The notes under the pieces: generated by a model
What the model was told of the DNA's origin: nothing
Seen by the model: the letters and a program-made list of their open reading frames with translations, nothing else
Databases searched by the model: none
In this document: positions 44,799-53,406 of the stretch, piece by piece
Numbering within the stretch: position 1 is the stretch's first letter
How the letters are laid out: every line of letters starts with the position of its first letter
From: Lentibacillus sp. JNUCC-1
Lineage (GTDB): Bacteria; Bacillota; Bacilli; Bacillales; Amphibacillaceae
Assembly (NCBI RefSeq): GCF_009741735.1
Contig: NZ_WHOH01000001.1
Span: forward strand, 186,001-250,000
Reading direction: 5' to 3'
DNA length: 64,000 nucleotides
Translations under genes and position numbers: made by a program

Positions 44799-45920
44799 AT
44801 GACCAGTCTGCACGCTCGTGTTAAGGAAACCTTTAATTATTTACATCAAAATGCTGAGATAAGCTGGGGTGAACAAGAAACAACAGACTACATTAAATCA
44901 CTACTGAAAGAGCAGGGTTGCGACACTACCACTTTCAATGACACCACTGGGATTATTGGAAAGTTTGGCACCTTTGATGGTAACCGTCCTGTTGTAGCTA
45001 TCCGAGCCGATATGGATGCTTTATGGCAGAATGTGAGAGGAACTTTTCAAGCTAATCATTCATGCGGACACGATGCCCATATGGCAATGGTACTTGGTTT
45101 ACTGTGGAAAATTGCTGCAGATCCTTTGCTTAAGGATCAGATCGCCTTAAAATTTATTTTTCAGCCCGCTGAAGAAGTGGCTGGAGGGGCATTGAAAATG
45201 GTCGAAAAAGGGGTGGTTGAGGATGTGGATTATTTATTCGGCGTTCACCTCCGCCCCATCGAAGAAACTGCGATGAATCATGCGTCACCTGTTATTGTAC
45301 ATGGGGCCAACACTGCATATACGGTAGAAATCAATGGAACTGATGGTCATGCAGCACGTCCGCATCTAACTACAAACGCGATTGAAGTGGTTTACGAAAT
45401 CATGGCCCACCTTTCCAGTATTCATTTAAATCCACGTGTACCACATTCCGTCAAAATAACCAGCATGACTGCAGGCGGTAAAAACACGAATATTATTCCT
45501 GGGGCTGCCAAGTTTACTATAGATATGCGAACACAGGACAATCCTACAATGGATGACTTGACAGATAAAGTCCGGGGCATTTTTAAGGCTATAGCCGATC
45601 TACACGAAACAGATATTTCGATTACAGATATCGAACATGTTCCAGCTGCTGAATTAAACGAGGAAGCAATCCGTATAATGGAAGAGGCTATCTCTTCAGT
45701 TCTAGGTGGTGATCAAGTAGACTCCCCGCTCATCACCACGGGCGGAGATGACTTTCATTTTTACACCATTAAACGGCCTGAATTAAAGGCTACCATGCTT
45801 GGGTTGGGCTGCGACTTGCACCCCGGTCTGCATCACCCCGACATGACATTTAACCACGACGCTCTCATCAACGGTGTAAATATTCTATACGAAGCTATAA
45901 GAAAAACATACAAAATCTAG
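44799..45920 (+). CDS. M20 family amidohydrolase (AmhX/N-acyl-amino acid hydrolase type)
   Basis: 373 residues. Dimetal-site residues are seen in NHSCGHDAHMAM (about 87-98; Cys/His/His), PAEEVAGGA (Glu pair about 126) and H in LFGVHLRP; the dimerisation domain has the conserved GTDGHAARP. It cleaves acyl or peptide bonds of N-acylated amino acids. A TTGACA-N17-GAAAAT promoter-like sequence lies at 44738-44766. A hairpin terminator follows. Confidence 0.87.
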   Translation: MTSLHARVKETFNYLHQNAEISWGEQETTDYIKSLLKEQGCDTTTFNDTTGIIGKFGTFDGNRPVVAIRADMDALWQNVRGTFQANHSCGHDAHMAMVLGLLWKIAADPLLKDQIALKFIFQPAEEVAGGALKMVEKGVVEDVDYLFGVHLRPIEETAMNHASPVIVHGANTAYTVEINGTDGHAARPHLTTNAIEVVYEIMAHLSSIHLNPRVPHSVKITSMTAGGKNTNIIPGAAKFTIDMRTQDNPTMDDLTDKVRGIFKAIADLHETDISITDIEHVPAAELNEEAIRIMEEAISSVLGGDQVDSPLITTGGDDFHFYTIKRPELKATMLGLGCDLHPGLHHPDMTFNHDALINGVNILYEAIRKTYKI

Positions 45921-45947
45921 CCAATTACAATACTGGCAACAAGTAAC

Positions 45948-45990
45948 AGGAGCCGGGCCCCAGGTTAATAGACATAGGGGCCTGCTCTGT
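45948..45990. terminator. Bidirectional terminator-like hairpin, GTTAATAGAC loop (3)
   Basis: CAGGAGCCGGGCCCC pairs imperfectly with GGGGCCTGCTCTG around AGGTTAATAGACATA between two convergent genes; related to hairpins at 28354 and 41565. Confidence 0.65.
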
Positions 45991-46004
45991 ATACTGATAT
46001 GAGA

Positions 46005-46916
46005 TTACCGAGATTCGATCATGTATAGGGCCTGAGCTGAATCGAATCTTGTGAATTGGTCTACTTGCTCCATCCCTAGTCTTTCTAGTAATTTGCGGGA
46101 GGCCTTATTAGCAATTTGTGTTTCTGCGACGAGTCTTGGAAGTTTCAAATGTGTAAAACAAAAGGTGATAATTTCACTTGTAGCTTCTGTCGCCAAACCT
46201 TTTCCCCACCATTTTGGCAACAGTTGATAAGAAATTTCATAATCCTCGTTAGAATGGTGCATAGCCACATTCACGAGACCAATAAATTCATTCGTTTGCT
46301 TTGAACGTATAACCCAGTTCCAGTCATCCTCATTCGTTTCCAGCATTTTTCGGAATGTAATTTTAATATCATCCACTTCACATGCACCGCCTAAATACTG
46401 CCTGACACGTACATTTGAATACAAATTCACAACTTCTTCAAGGTTATCTGATTGGATCGGAGCAAGAACACACCTTTTTGTAATAATCGTGTGTGTGCCC
46501 CAGTTTAAATGAGACGCTCCTTTGACAAAATCCGTTAATAAATTCCGTTCATCTGGATAAGTTAATCCTAAATTTGTTATATCATCAGCTTTTTTCCAAT
46601 CAATTTCATATACGAGACCATCAGGATCTTGTATATTTGCTTCTCCACCGCAAATTCTCACTTCAAAGTACTCTACCTCTACAATGTAATCATCCTGTAT
46701 GGTCTTTTTAAAAAATAATGGTCGCAAAATGCTTGCATCATACCCTGTTTCTTCCTTTACTTCACGAATGCAACATTCTTCATTAGTCTCACCAGGTTCC
46801 CTCCCACCAGAAGGAATAGACCATAATTTTTCTTCTTCCAGTGTGCCTTGTTTTATCATGAGCAACGAATTATCTGCATTCAAACAAATAGCTGCAGCTC
46901 CGTACCACTTTTCCAT
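46005..46916 (-). CDS. NUDIX hydrolase fused to a GNAT acetyltransferase
   Basis: 303 residues. The N-terminal NUDIX domain (about 1-135) has the complete box GGREPGETNEECCIREVKEE, so it should hydrolyse a nucleoside diphosphate derivative. The C-terminal GNAT domain (about 145-300) is of the RimJ type, with YQLLPKWWGKGLATEATSEI as acetyl-CoA loop and ANKASRKLLERLGM. The two domains are in one frame with no gap, so the fusion is real. The combined role is unknown; a related modification-plus-hydrolysis of one substrate is a guess. Confidence 0.88.
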   Translation of the reverse strand: MEKWYGAAAICLNADNSLLMIKQGTLEEEKLWSIPSGGREPGETNEECCIREVKEETGYDASILRPLFFKKTIQDDYIVEVEYFEVRICGGEANIQDPDGLVYEIDWKKADDITNLGLTYPDERNLLTDFVKGASHLNWGTHTIITKRCVLAPIQSDNLEEVVNLYSNVRVRQYLGGACEVDDIKITFRKMLETNEDDWNWVIRSKQTNEFIGLVNVAMHHSNEDYEISYQLLPKWWGKGLATEATSEIITFCFTHLKLPRLVAETQIANKASRKLLERLGMEQVDQFTRFDSAQALYMIESR

Positions 46917-46944
46917 TTAACCAAGTCCCCTTTGAATGCACCGT

Positions 46945-47988
46945 TTAATGATTCATTTTTGACTTTACTAGCGTTCTAAATCTTCTTGGATCATCCACTC
47001 GTATCGCAACCCGTTCATATTCCTTTTCGAGTCCCATTATAAAAGTCGCCTTAACGGGATGTTTAAGTTTCAAAATAACATCCGGTGTTGCTTGTTCAAA
47101 ATCACGGGCTATAAATTCAATTGTATCTTTAGAGACTTTTCTCTTTAAATCCTTGGGTGCATCAAATATATCTTCAATATCAGTCCACTTAATCTCCATG
47201 CGTTTCATGAGTCCCAATGATATATATAAACCTTCATCATTAACGTTTAACGGGTTTAGACGAACCGCCTGTATGTCTGCGATGATCAGCATGATTGAAT
47301 AAACATTGAGCACCAATAAAATAACTGACAACAAAAAATACTTATCATACAGCCAGAAGTGTATCCCAATGGTTTCAAATAATATAGCATGGATCAGCAT
47401 AGCTTCCCATGCGATTTGACTGGATTTTTTATGTAAAGTAAATGTTTGACTGGTTAATTGCGGACGTCTTTTCCAGCTGGCCAATGCGTAATAGAACATT
47501 AATAGTTCCGAACAAATAACTTTAACAATAGGTCTGTTTTTCACTCTATAATCAACTGCTTGTGGAAATGCAAAAACAAGTGGCAGCGAACTGCTCTTTG
47601 AGGCTCTCGTAATTTTTGGCATGTATTTAAACAATGTAAAAATGACAAACAACTCTAGTACTATAATTAGACCTTCCATTATAAATCCGACCAAAGTTAT
47701 GGTTGCATATGGAGCTAGGAATTCCATTGGTATAAGGAAACGTACGAGTATCAGACCTCCAGCAGTTGTAATAGCAATATGCTTCGGGTCCCACTTGCGT
47801 CGCCATACACAAAATAAAACTGGCAATACCAAAGCCAAGTCAATTATTGAGCCAATCACTATTCTATTAGATGTTTCCGTCAACACGTCTCTCCCTATTG
47901 CCGTGTGATACAAACTCAAGTTTACAGCCACCACTAGGAAAATAAAAATGAGCCAGATATGATGAAGAGATTTTTGATTTATCCCCAT
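46945..47988 (-). CDS. Polytopic membrane protein of unknown function
   Basis: 347 residues from ATG 47988 (AAAGGAG upstream): seven or eight hydrophobic segments in the first 265 residues and a soluble C-terminal PH-like region (GLYISLGLMKRMEIKWTDIEDI...). Similar proteins are often mislabelled as carotene monooxygenase; there is no sign of that activity. The longer frame to 48045 adds an unlikely N-terminus. Confidence 0.75.
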   Translation of the reverse strand: MGINQKSLHHIWLIFIFLVVAVNLSLYHTAIGRDVLTETSNRIVIGSIIDLALVLPVLFCVWRRKWDPKHIAITTAGGLILVRFLIPMEFLAPYATITLVGFIMEGLIIVLELFVIFTLFKYMPKITRASKSSSLPLVFAFPQAVDYRVKNRPIVKVICSELLMFYYALASWKRRPQLTSQTFTLHKKSSQIAWEAMLIHAILFETIGIHFWLYDKYFLLSVILLVLNVYSIMLIIADIQAVRLNPLNVNDEGLYISLGLMKRMEIKWTDIEDIFDAPKDLKRKVSKDTIEFIARDFEQATPDVILKLKHPVKATFIMGLEKEYERVAIRVDDPRRFRTLVKSKMNH

Positions 47989-48125
47989 ATTGTATAAACT
48001 CCTTTTGTGGAAGCTATTAAAAGTTATGACTATTGTAACACACACTCTTCAGAGATCCTTAAATAATTAGAAGTCATCATCCACCTCTCTACATTTGTGA
48101 AGTTTCTATGACGATTTATCTAGAG

Positions 48126-48141
48126 TGTGACACAGGTCACT
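48126..48141 (+). promoter_or_regulatory. Fnr box upstream of the DUF2249 operon
   Basis: TGTGACACAGGTCACT matches TGTGA-N6-TCACT, the Bacillus Fnr consensus, without mismatch. Its centre (133.5) lies 41.5 bases before a predicted start near 48175, with TATCAT at 48163-48168 as -10: a class II activated promoter. Confidence 0.8.
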
Positions 48142-48152
48142 GCTCATCTAGT

Positions 48153-48167
48153 TGATAATGATTATCA
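48153..48167 (+). promoter_or_regulatory. Fur box overlapping the -10 region
   Basis: TGATAATGATTATCA is a perfect 7-1-7 inverted repeat of the Fur family core. It covers the predicted -10 box, so iron-loaded Fur (or a relative) could block Fnr-driven transcription. Confidence 0.75.
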
Positions 48168-48207
48168 TAGTTAGTAAGAACTGATTACATAATGTAAAGG
48201 TGATGTT

Positions 48208-48468
48208 ATGGCTGAATATGAAAATGTATTGGAAGTCGATGTTCGAGAAGACCTTCGCCTAAAGAAAGAGCCATTCGACAAGATTATGACAGCTGTCAAA
48301 AGCCTCAAACCAGGTCAAACACTTGAGCTGCATGCACCGTTTAATCCCGTGCCGCTGCATTCCGTGTTAAAACGCCGAGGCTTCACCCATGAAGCAGAAA
48401 AATTAGAACGCAAGCACTGGAAAGTCATCTATCGCAAAAAGGAGGATGAAATTAATGAACACAATTGA
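48208..48468 (+). CDS. DUF2249 protein 1 (TusA-like fold)
   Basis: 86 residues: VLEVDVREDLRLKKEPFDKIM, a helix, then GQTLELHAPFNPVPLHSVLKRRGF and a final strand. DUF2249 adopts the small TusA-like fold and recurs in anaerobic nitrogen-oxide gene clusters; its activity is unknown. First gene after the Fnr/Fur promoter. The following gene starts 14 bases before this stop. Confidence 0.85.
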   Translation: MAEYENVLEVDVREDLRLKKEPFDKIMTAVKSLKPGQTLELHAPFNPVPLHSVLKRRGFTHEAEKLERKHWKVIYRKKEDEINEHN

Positions 48469-48673
48469 TAATCGAGGTCTTGAACCACCTGCCCCAATGA
48501 TGCGCACCCTAAAAACGCTTGATGGTATGCAAGATGGGGAAACATTGGCGATCATTAATGACCGTCGCCCGATGTTTCTATATGAAGAGCTGGATGAGCG
48601 CGGGTATAAGCACGAAACCGAACCGCTTGAGGACGGCAGTTTTCAAATTACGATCACCAAGCAAGGTGATTAA
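48455..48673 (+). CDS. DUF2249 protein 2
   Basis: 72 residues: NTIDNRGLEPPAPMMRTLKT, GETLAIINDRRPMFLYEELDERGYKHETE and a final strand FQITITK, a second copy of the same fold. ATG 48455 is nine bases after AAAAAGGAGG; an in-frame ATG at 48446 abuts it. Overlaps the first DUF2249 gene; tandem copies suggest a heteromeric complex. Confidence 0.83.
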   Translation: MNTIDNRGLEPPAPMMRTLKTLDGMQDGETLAIINDRRPMFLYEELDERGYKHETEPLEDGSFQITITKQGD

Positions 48674-48674
48674 G

Positions 48675-49922
48675 ATGATACCTGGTGGTTCGCTGAACTC
48701 AAGTACAAACATTAAAATCCCTTTATCTTTTATCATACTCGGCTTGACTGCATTTGTCGGCGCACAAATCATCTTACTGTTCAACTATGGAGAGTTGTCC
48801 ATAAGCCAATTCAGAACACCTGCCGTTTGGTCGGGAGCCCACGTTCTCTTACTTGGGTTTGCCGTCATGGTTGCAATGGGGGCGATGTATCAGCTGGTAC
48901 CTGTTGCGTTTTTAACACCAATTTGGAATGAGACATTTGCTGTCATCCAACTCGTCATTACAGCCATTGGTTTTGGTGTCTTCAGTGTACTTCTTTTTGT
49001 GAATCCCGGATCAGCGGTTTACGGTGGTGCTTGTGCAGTAATCGGTATACTTTTTTTTGTTTTCCAGATGTTTAAAACACTGCTTGTTAAACAAGACAAA
49101 AATACGATGTTTTTCTTTGTAATTGGTGCTTTGGTCGCTTTGTTTGCCGCCATAATTGGAGGTTTTATGCTAGCTTTACATCTTGCGGGAGCCTCTGCAG
49201 GCAATCATCAGCCTATATTATTCAGTCACATAGCGCTAGGTGCCGCTGGGTGGTTTACCTTACTGATTTTCGGGTTCTCTTATAAACTCGTGCCTATGTT
49301 CAGTCTCTCCCACGGATACTCAGAGAGCCGCTCGAAACCAGCCTTGCTTTTTTACGGAACTGGGCTTATTATCTTGATCGGTTCATTTTGGACTTCCATA
49401 AGTGTTATTAACATGATTGGATGGGGTTTACTCTTTACAGGTTTTCTCCTATTCGCGTTGGACATCAGAGAAATTTTGGCAAAACGTTTGCGAAAAAGGC
49501 TTGATAAACCATTTGCCTTTTCCCTATTCGCCATTCCAGTCGGTTTGACGCTTCATGGCCTAGCCTTGGTGTTAAGTTTATTTCACGTAACGAATGCCGC
49601 AGTATGGAGCTGGCTCGTATTTCTTTATGTGATGGGCTGGGTTGTTTTAAGTATTTTAGGTTATTTGTATAAAATTGTGCCTTTTCTCTGGTGGACACAT
49701 AAGTATGCCAATATGATCGGCAAGGAGAAAGTACCGACCCTGAAAGACATGATCAATGAAAAAAGATGTGTGTATGTATTATCTTCATTTATCATTGCGG
49801 TGCTTGGCATTACAATCAGTGCGTTGGCCGGATCTGGAATGTTTGTTCTTCTCTTCCAGACTGTTCTTGTAGTTACGGCGCTTATATATGCATTATCCGT
49901 GATAAAAATTTTCTTTGTTTAA
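48675..49922 (+). CDS. Twelve-span membrane protein, heme-copper-oxidase subunit I-like / NnrS-like
   Basis: 415 residues, about twelve hydrophobic segments. Conserved-looking histidines lie in membrane segments: WSGAHVLLLGFAVMVAMGAMYQL, MLALHLAGASAGNHQPILFSHIALGAAGWFTLLIF and TLHGLALVL. Such histidine-bearing proteins in denitrifying Bacillaceae are annotated as cytochrome-oxidase-like or NnrS-like; the histidines could bind heme but this is inference. Start ATG 48675 is just after the DUF2249 stop with AAGGTGAT as ribosome site. Confidence 0.7.
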   Translation: MIPGGSLNSSTNIKIPLSFIILGLTAFVGAQIILLFNYGELSISQFRTPAVWSGAHVLLLGFAVMVAMGAMYQLVPVAFLTPIWNETFAVIQLVITAIGFGVFSVLLFVNPGSAVYGGACAVIGILFFVFQMFKTLLVKQDKNTMFFFVIGALVALFAAIIGGFMLALHLAGASAGNHQPILFSHIALGAAGWFTLLIFGFSYKLVPMFSLSHGYSESRSKPALLFYGTGLIILIGSFWTSISVINMIGWGLLFTGFLLFALDIREILAKRLRKRLDKPFAFSLFAIPVGLTLHGLALVLSLFHVTNAAVWSWLVFLYVMGWVVLSILGYLYKIVPFLWWTHKYANMIGKEKVPTLKDMINEKRCVYVLSSFIIAVLGITISALAGSGMFVLLFQTVLVVTALIYALSVIKIFFV

Positions 49923-49948
49923 TAACCTTCGTGAAAGGAGCTGTACCT

Positions 49949-50248
49949 ATGAGTGACCTTCTGATAGCAAGAGCACGCGCAGCTTTGTTTGAAGTAATAG
50001 ATCCTGAACTCGGTATTAATATCGTGGACTTGGGGCTTGTATATGATGTTCAAGTCAATGATGATCATGCCACCATAAAAATGACGCTCACAACACCTGG
50101 TTGCCCACTCCATGACAGCATTAAAAATGGTGTAAAATCACGACTGATGCTGATCGATGGCATTAATCACGTCACTGTTAATCTCGTCTGGGAACCGGCA
50201 TGGACACCAGCCAACATGAGCTCACGCGCGCTTGAAAAACTCAGCTAA
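49949..50248 (+). CDS. DUF59/MIP18 family metal-sulfur cluster assembly factor
   Basis: 99 residues: ALFEVIDPELGINIVDLGLVYDV and TIKMTLTTPGCPLHDSI with the conserved reactive cysteine, then VNLVWEPAWTPANMS. This is the PaaD/SufT-type domain that aids Fe-S cluster delivery. AAAGGAGCTG precedes ATG 49949; the longer frame from 49766 overlaps the membrane protein. Its place in the Fnr operon suggests maturation of an Fe-S or heme protein under low oxygen. Confidence 0.9.
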   Translation: MSDLLIARARAALFEVIDPELGINIVDLGLVYDVQVNDDHATIKMTLTTPGCPLHDSIKNGVKSRLMLIDGINHVTVNLVWEPAWTPANMSSRALEKLS

Positions 50249-50302
50249 GCTGACGAACGAATTTGTATAAACATTTACTAAACTTTATTGAGGGGTGTTA
50301 AG

Positions 50303-51049
50303 ATGGTTGAAACAGTAGAAACATATGATGGATGGTATGCACTGCACGATTTCCGCACTATGGATTGGGAAAAGTGGGAACATGCTTCTGAAACGACTCG
50401 CGAAAAAGCGTTGCATGAACTTCGTGCTTTACTAGACCAATGGCAAGTGGTTGAAGATCAAAAACAAGGCAGTCACAAGCTCTATTCTATCGTCGGACAA
50501 AAAGCTGACCTTTTGTTCATGGTCCTAAGGCCGGAAATGAAAGACTTAAACCAGCTGGAGAACGCATTGAACAAAACGGCTTTTGCTCATTTTACAAAGC
50601 CAGCCTATTCTTTTGTCTCGATCATTGAAAAAAGTTCTTATACCAAACCTGAAACAGATCCTTATCAGAACCCTGACATGGTGAAAAAACTATTCCCGAC
50701 AATTCCGAACGAAGACTATATTTGTTTTTATCCAATGAGCAAGCTGCGAGCAGAGAACCACAACTGGTATCAGCTTGAAAAAGAAGAACGGGGCCGTATG
50801 ATGTTCGACCACATCAAAACAGCCAAACCGTTTACAGAAAACGTAAAACGAATTATCACTGGTGCTATGGGTCTGGATGACTATGAATGGGGCGTGTCTT
50901 TATTCTGTGATGACCCACTCCATTTCAAAAAGCTCATCTATGACACACGTTTCGATGAAGTCAGTGCCAGGTATGGCATATTCGGTTCATTTTATATTGG
51001 ACATAGGATTCAACCAACCGACGTCGAACGTTATTTTACAATCAAATGA
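50303..51049 (+). CDS. hemQ: Coproheme decarboxylase (HemQ/ChdC), chlorite-dismutase family
   Basis: 248 residues. The family is clear from DGWYALHDFRTMDWEKWE, LYSIVGQKADLLFMVLRPEM, the tyrosine/lysine in CFYPMSKLRAENHNWY, the proximal heme ligand H in MMFDHIKTAKPF and ITGAMGLDDYEWGVSLF. HemQ decarboxylates coproheme III to protoheme, the last step of Gram-positive heme synthesis. It is usually encoded by the pta gene; here it closes an Fnr/Fur-controlled cluster, so it may be a second copy used under anaerobic or iron-limited conditions. GGGGTGTTAAG precedes the ATG. Confidence 0.9.
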   Translation: MVETVETYDGWYALHDFRTMDWEKWEHASETTREKALHELRALLDQWQVVEDQKQGSHKLYSIVGQKADLLFMVLRPEMKDLNQLENALNKTAFAHFTKPAYSFVSIIEKSSYTKPETDPYQNPDMVKKLFPTIPNEDYICFYPMSKLRAENHNWYQLEKEERGRMMFDHIKTAKPFTENVKRIITGAMGLDDYEWGVSLFCDDPLHFKKLIYDTRFDEVSARYGIFGSFYIGHRIQPTDVERYFTIK

Positions 51050-51055
51050 ATTACA

Positions 51056-51092
51056 ACACACGGAGCCAGATCCTTAATTGGCTCCGTGTGTC
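51056..51092. terminator. Hairpin terminator between hemQ and the M20 hydrolase
   Basis: ACACGGAGCCA (51058-51068) pairs perfectly with TGGCTCCGTGT (51079-51089); the tail is only weakly T-rich. Confidence 0.75.
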
Positions 51093-51110
51093 ATATTGTT
51101 TGAGGCGTCA

Positions 51111-52340
51111 CTACTTTCCCAAAACCAATTCTTTGATGGCAGTATAAAGAATATCAACACTTTTGGCGATATCCGCTGGTTCTGAGTATTCTTCTGGGCA
51201 ATGGCTGAGACCATTTAGACTTGGGATAAACAGAAGACCGGTTGGGGTTACATCAGACAGTACCATAGCGTCATGTCCCGCTCCACTGTTCATATTAAGA
51301 TAAGTGATGTTGTGTGTCTTACTTGTCTCTTCCAGCAGATGCTTTATCGACAAATCGAGTGCTTTGGGTTGAATATACAATTGTTCTTCAACATGGATCT
51401 TCATACCGTTCACACTATGTGCCTGAATAAGCGTTTTTGTTTTGTCAATGACATTTAAAACCTGTTGCTCCTCCCCGGCTCTGATATCCACTGTAAATAC
51501 AACTTTATTCGGAATGACATTCGCCCCGTTTGGATACACTTGAAGCTTTCCTGTTGTGATCACAGTGCCATATCCTTCGTCGATGGCAAGTTCCGGTAAC
51601 TGTCCAACCATTTTTCCTGCCGTGACCATCGCGTCTTTGCGTTTTTCCATAGGGGTTGTCCCTGCATGCCCGGCCTTCCCTTCAATTGTCACTTCCAGCT
51701 GCGCCAGCCCTACGATGCCCTCAACGATGCCAATGGGGACTTTTGCTTCTTCCAAAACAGGCCCCTGTTCGATATGCATTTCCAAAAAAGCCTTGATTGT
51801 CTTAGGATCCCTTTTTCTCGGCACTTCAGTGTTTACGCCAGCATGTGTCATGGCCTCTCTTATAGAGATTCCGTCATTGTCCGTTGTTTTATTTAAATAT
51901 TCTTCTGTTAAATTGCCCACGATTCCTCTTGATCCCATCAGTCCACTTCCAAAACGTGTGCCCTCTTCTTCTACCATGGCGATAACTTCCAAGGGATGCT
52001 CAGGCGTGATCGCGTGTTCCTGAAATAATGCAGCAACTTCTAGACCAGCCACGACACCTGCCGCACCATCATAAGCACCGCCGTTCGGAACACTGTCAAA
52101 ATGAGAGCCGATGATAACACTTGGGAGGTCTGTCCCACGCCCTGGTAATTTTCCAAACACGTTTCCCATTCCGTCCTCGTATACCAAAAGTCCATATGTC
52201 TCCATCTGTTCTTTAATGTATGCTCTCGCTCCCAGGTCTTCTTTGCTGTAGCTTAGTCGTGTTACCCCCTCCCCAGGTGTTGATGTAAACTTGCTTAACG
52301 CTTCAATGTGCTTAGCAATTCGTTCTACATTCGCTTCCAC
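51111..52340 (-). CDS. Zn-dependent M20 hydrolase (N-carbamoyl-L-amino acid hydrolase / allantoate amidohydrolase family)
   Basis: 409 residues from GTG 52340. Metal-site motifs: GSHFDSVPNGGAYDGAAG (about 79-96), VEEEGTRFGSGLMGSRG (about 127-143), MHIEQGP (about 194) and LSHCPEEYSEP (about 379), typical of HyuC/AllC amidohydrolases. Substrate (carbamoyl amino acid, allantoate or ureidoglycine-like) cannot be settled; no purine catabolism genes are adjacent. Monocistronic. Confidence 0.9.
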   Translation of the reverse strand: MEANVERIAKHIEALSKFTSTPGEGVTRLSYSKEDLGARAYIKEQMETYGLLVYEDGMGNVFGKLPGRGTDLPSVIIGSHFDSVPNGGAYDGAAGVVAGLEVAALFQEHAITPEHPLEVIAMVEEEGTRFGSGLMGSRGIVGNLTEEYLNKTTDNDGISIREAMTHAGVNTEVPRKRDPKTIKAFLEMHIEQGPVLEEAKVPIGIVEGIVGLAQLEVTIEGKAGHAGTTPMEKRKDAMVTAGKMVGQLPELAIDEGYGTVITTGKLQVYPNGANVIPNKVVFTVDIRAGEEQQVLNVIDKTKTLIQAHSVNGMKIHVEEQLYIQPKALDLSIKHLLEETSKTHNITYLNMNSGAGHDAMVLSDVTPTGLLFIPSLNGLSHCPEEYSEPADIAKSVDILYTAIKELVLGK

Positions 52341-52570
52341 TAGACCTCTTCTTTCTCAAGAAAAATATGGATTTCTTCGTAAAAATATATTTCCATCATA
52401 CCAAGAATCAAATAACCAATCAAAATACCAATGAGATCGTTATTTCTTACTACCAAAAGACAATAAAATCATGAGTGATGTGATGAATGCTTTTTTGTAT
52501 AGAGATGGAAACAGTTGGTTAGTATAAGTGTGACTTATTTATCGTGATAATGGTTTAGGAGGTTCGCATT

Positions 52571-53385
52571 ATGACAGATGAACAAAAAGATGCATTGAGT
52601 CGGAGAAGGTTTATAAAGAACACTGGTATGGTTGCTGGGGGTGTGGTTGGCGGATCATTGCTCGGGGGCTCTTTACGAGTCAATTCCAGACAGATGAGAA
52701 GGCACCTGTCACTACAGATCAAACTGAAAATCTGCATTACGCCAGGATGTTCTTTAGTCGACAAGAGGATTTCGCTATATTAGCCGCTGCAACAGAACGT
52801 ATTTTCCCTAAAGACGAGACCGGGCCTGGCGCCATTGAATTGGAGGTTCCTTATTTTATTGATAAGCAACTGGCAGGTTACTGGGGTCTAAATGGAAAAT
52901 CTTATATGAAGAGTCCATTTTATCTGAACCTGCAGACACATGAATACCAACACAAAAACCCAGACCAAGATAAGTCTGGCCCTAACACTGACACTCAGGC
53001 ACCTACACCAATTCCAAGACATCAATCAAGGTTGAACCGTGGCGAAATCTTTATGCAAGGCATACGCCGTATCGATGAAGTAAGCCGAAAAAGACATGAT
53101 AAGAAGTTCGTTGACCTAGAAGGCACTGAACAAGATGAAATTTTGCAGGCATTTGAATCAGGGGAAGTCAAAATGAATGGTGTCGCTTCAGTAACATTCT
53201 TTAGTCTCTTGAAGCAAACCACAATTGAGGGTGCTTATGCTGATCCGGTTTACGGTGGGAATAAACACATGCTTGGCTGGAAAATGAAAGAATATCCAGG
53301 GCCGCGGATGGGCTATACGAATGAAATTGAAGAAGAATCCTTTATAAAAAAGAAACAACTGAGCTTAAGAGATTATCAATCCTAA
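52571..53385 (+). pseudogene. Gluconate 2-dehydrogenase subunit 3 family (Tat-exported), frameshifted
   Basis: The first frame gives a twin-arginine signal DALSRRRFIKNTGMVAGGVV ending SLLGG; the second resumes LFTSQFQTDEKAPVTTDQ and runs to 53385. One extra G in the GGGGG run at 52664-52668 makes one protein of about 271 residues. The body (ERIFPKDETGPGAIELEVPYFIDKQLAG) is the small subunit of membrane-bound FAD dehydrogenases. It precedes the GMC subunit by 21 bases. Homopolymer undercall is suspected rather than true loss because the operon partner is intact. Confidence 0.82.
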
Positions 53386-53406
53386 ACATCGCTTGGAGGT
53401 TTAAAT

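Noticed and set aside
48519..48674. Longer start for the 12-span membrane protein
   Set aside because: It overlaps the second DUF2249 gene in another frame; ATG 48675 sits directly after that stop with a ribosome site.
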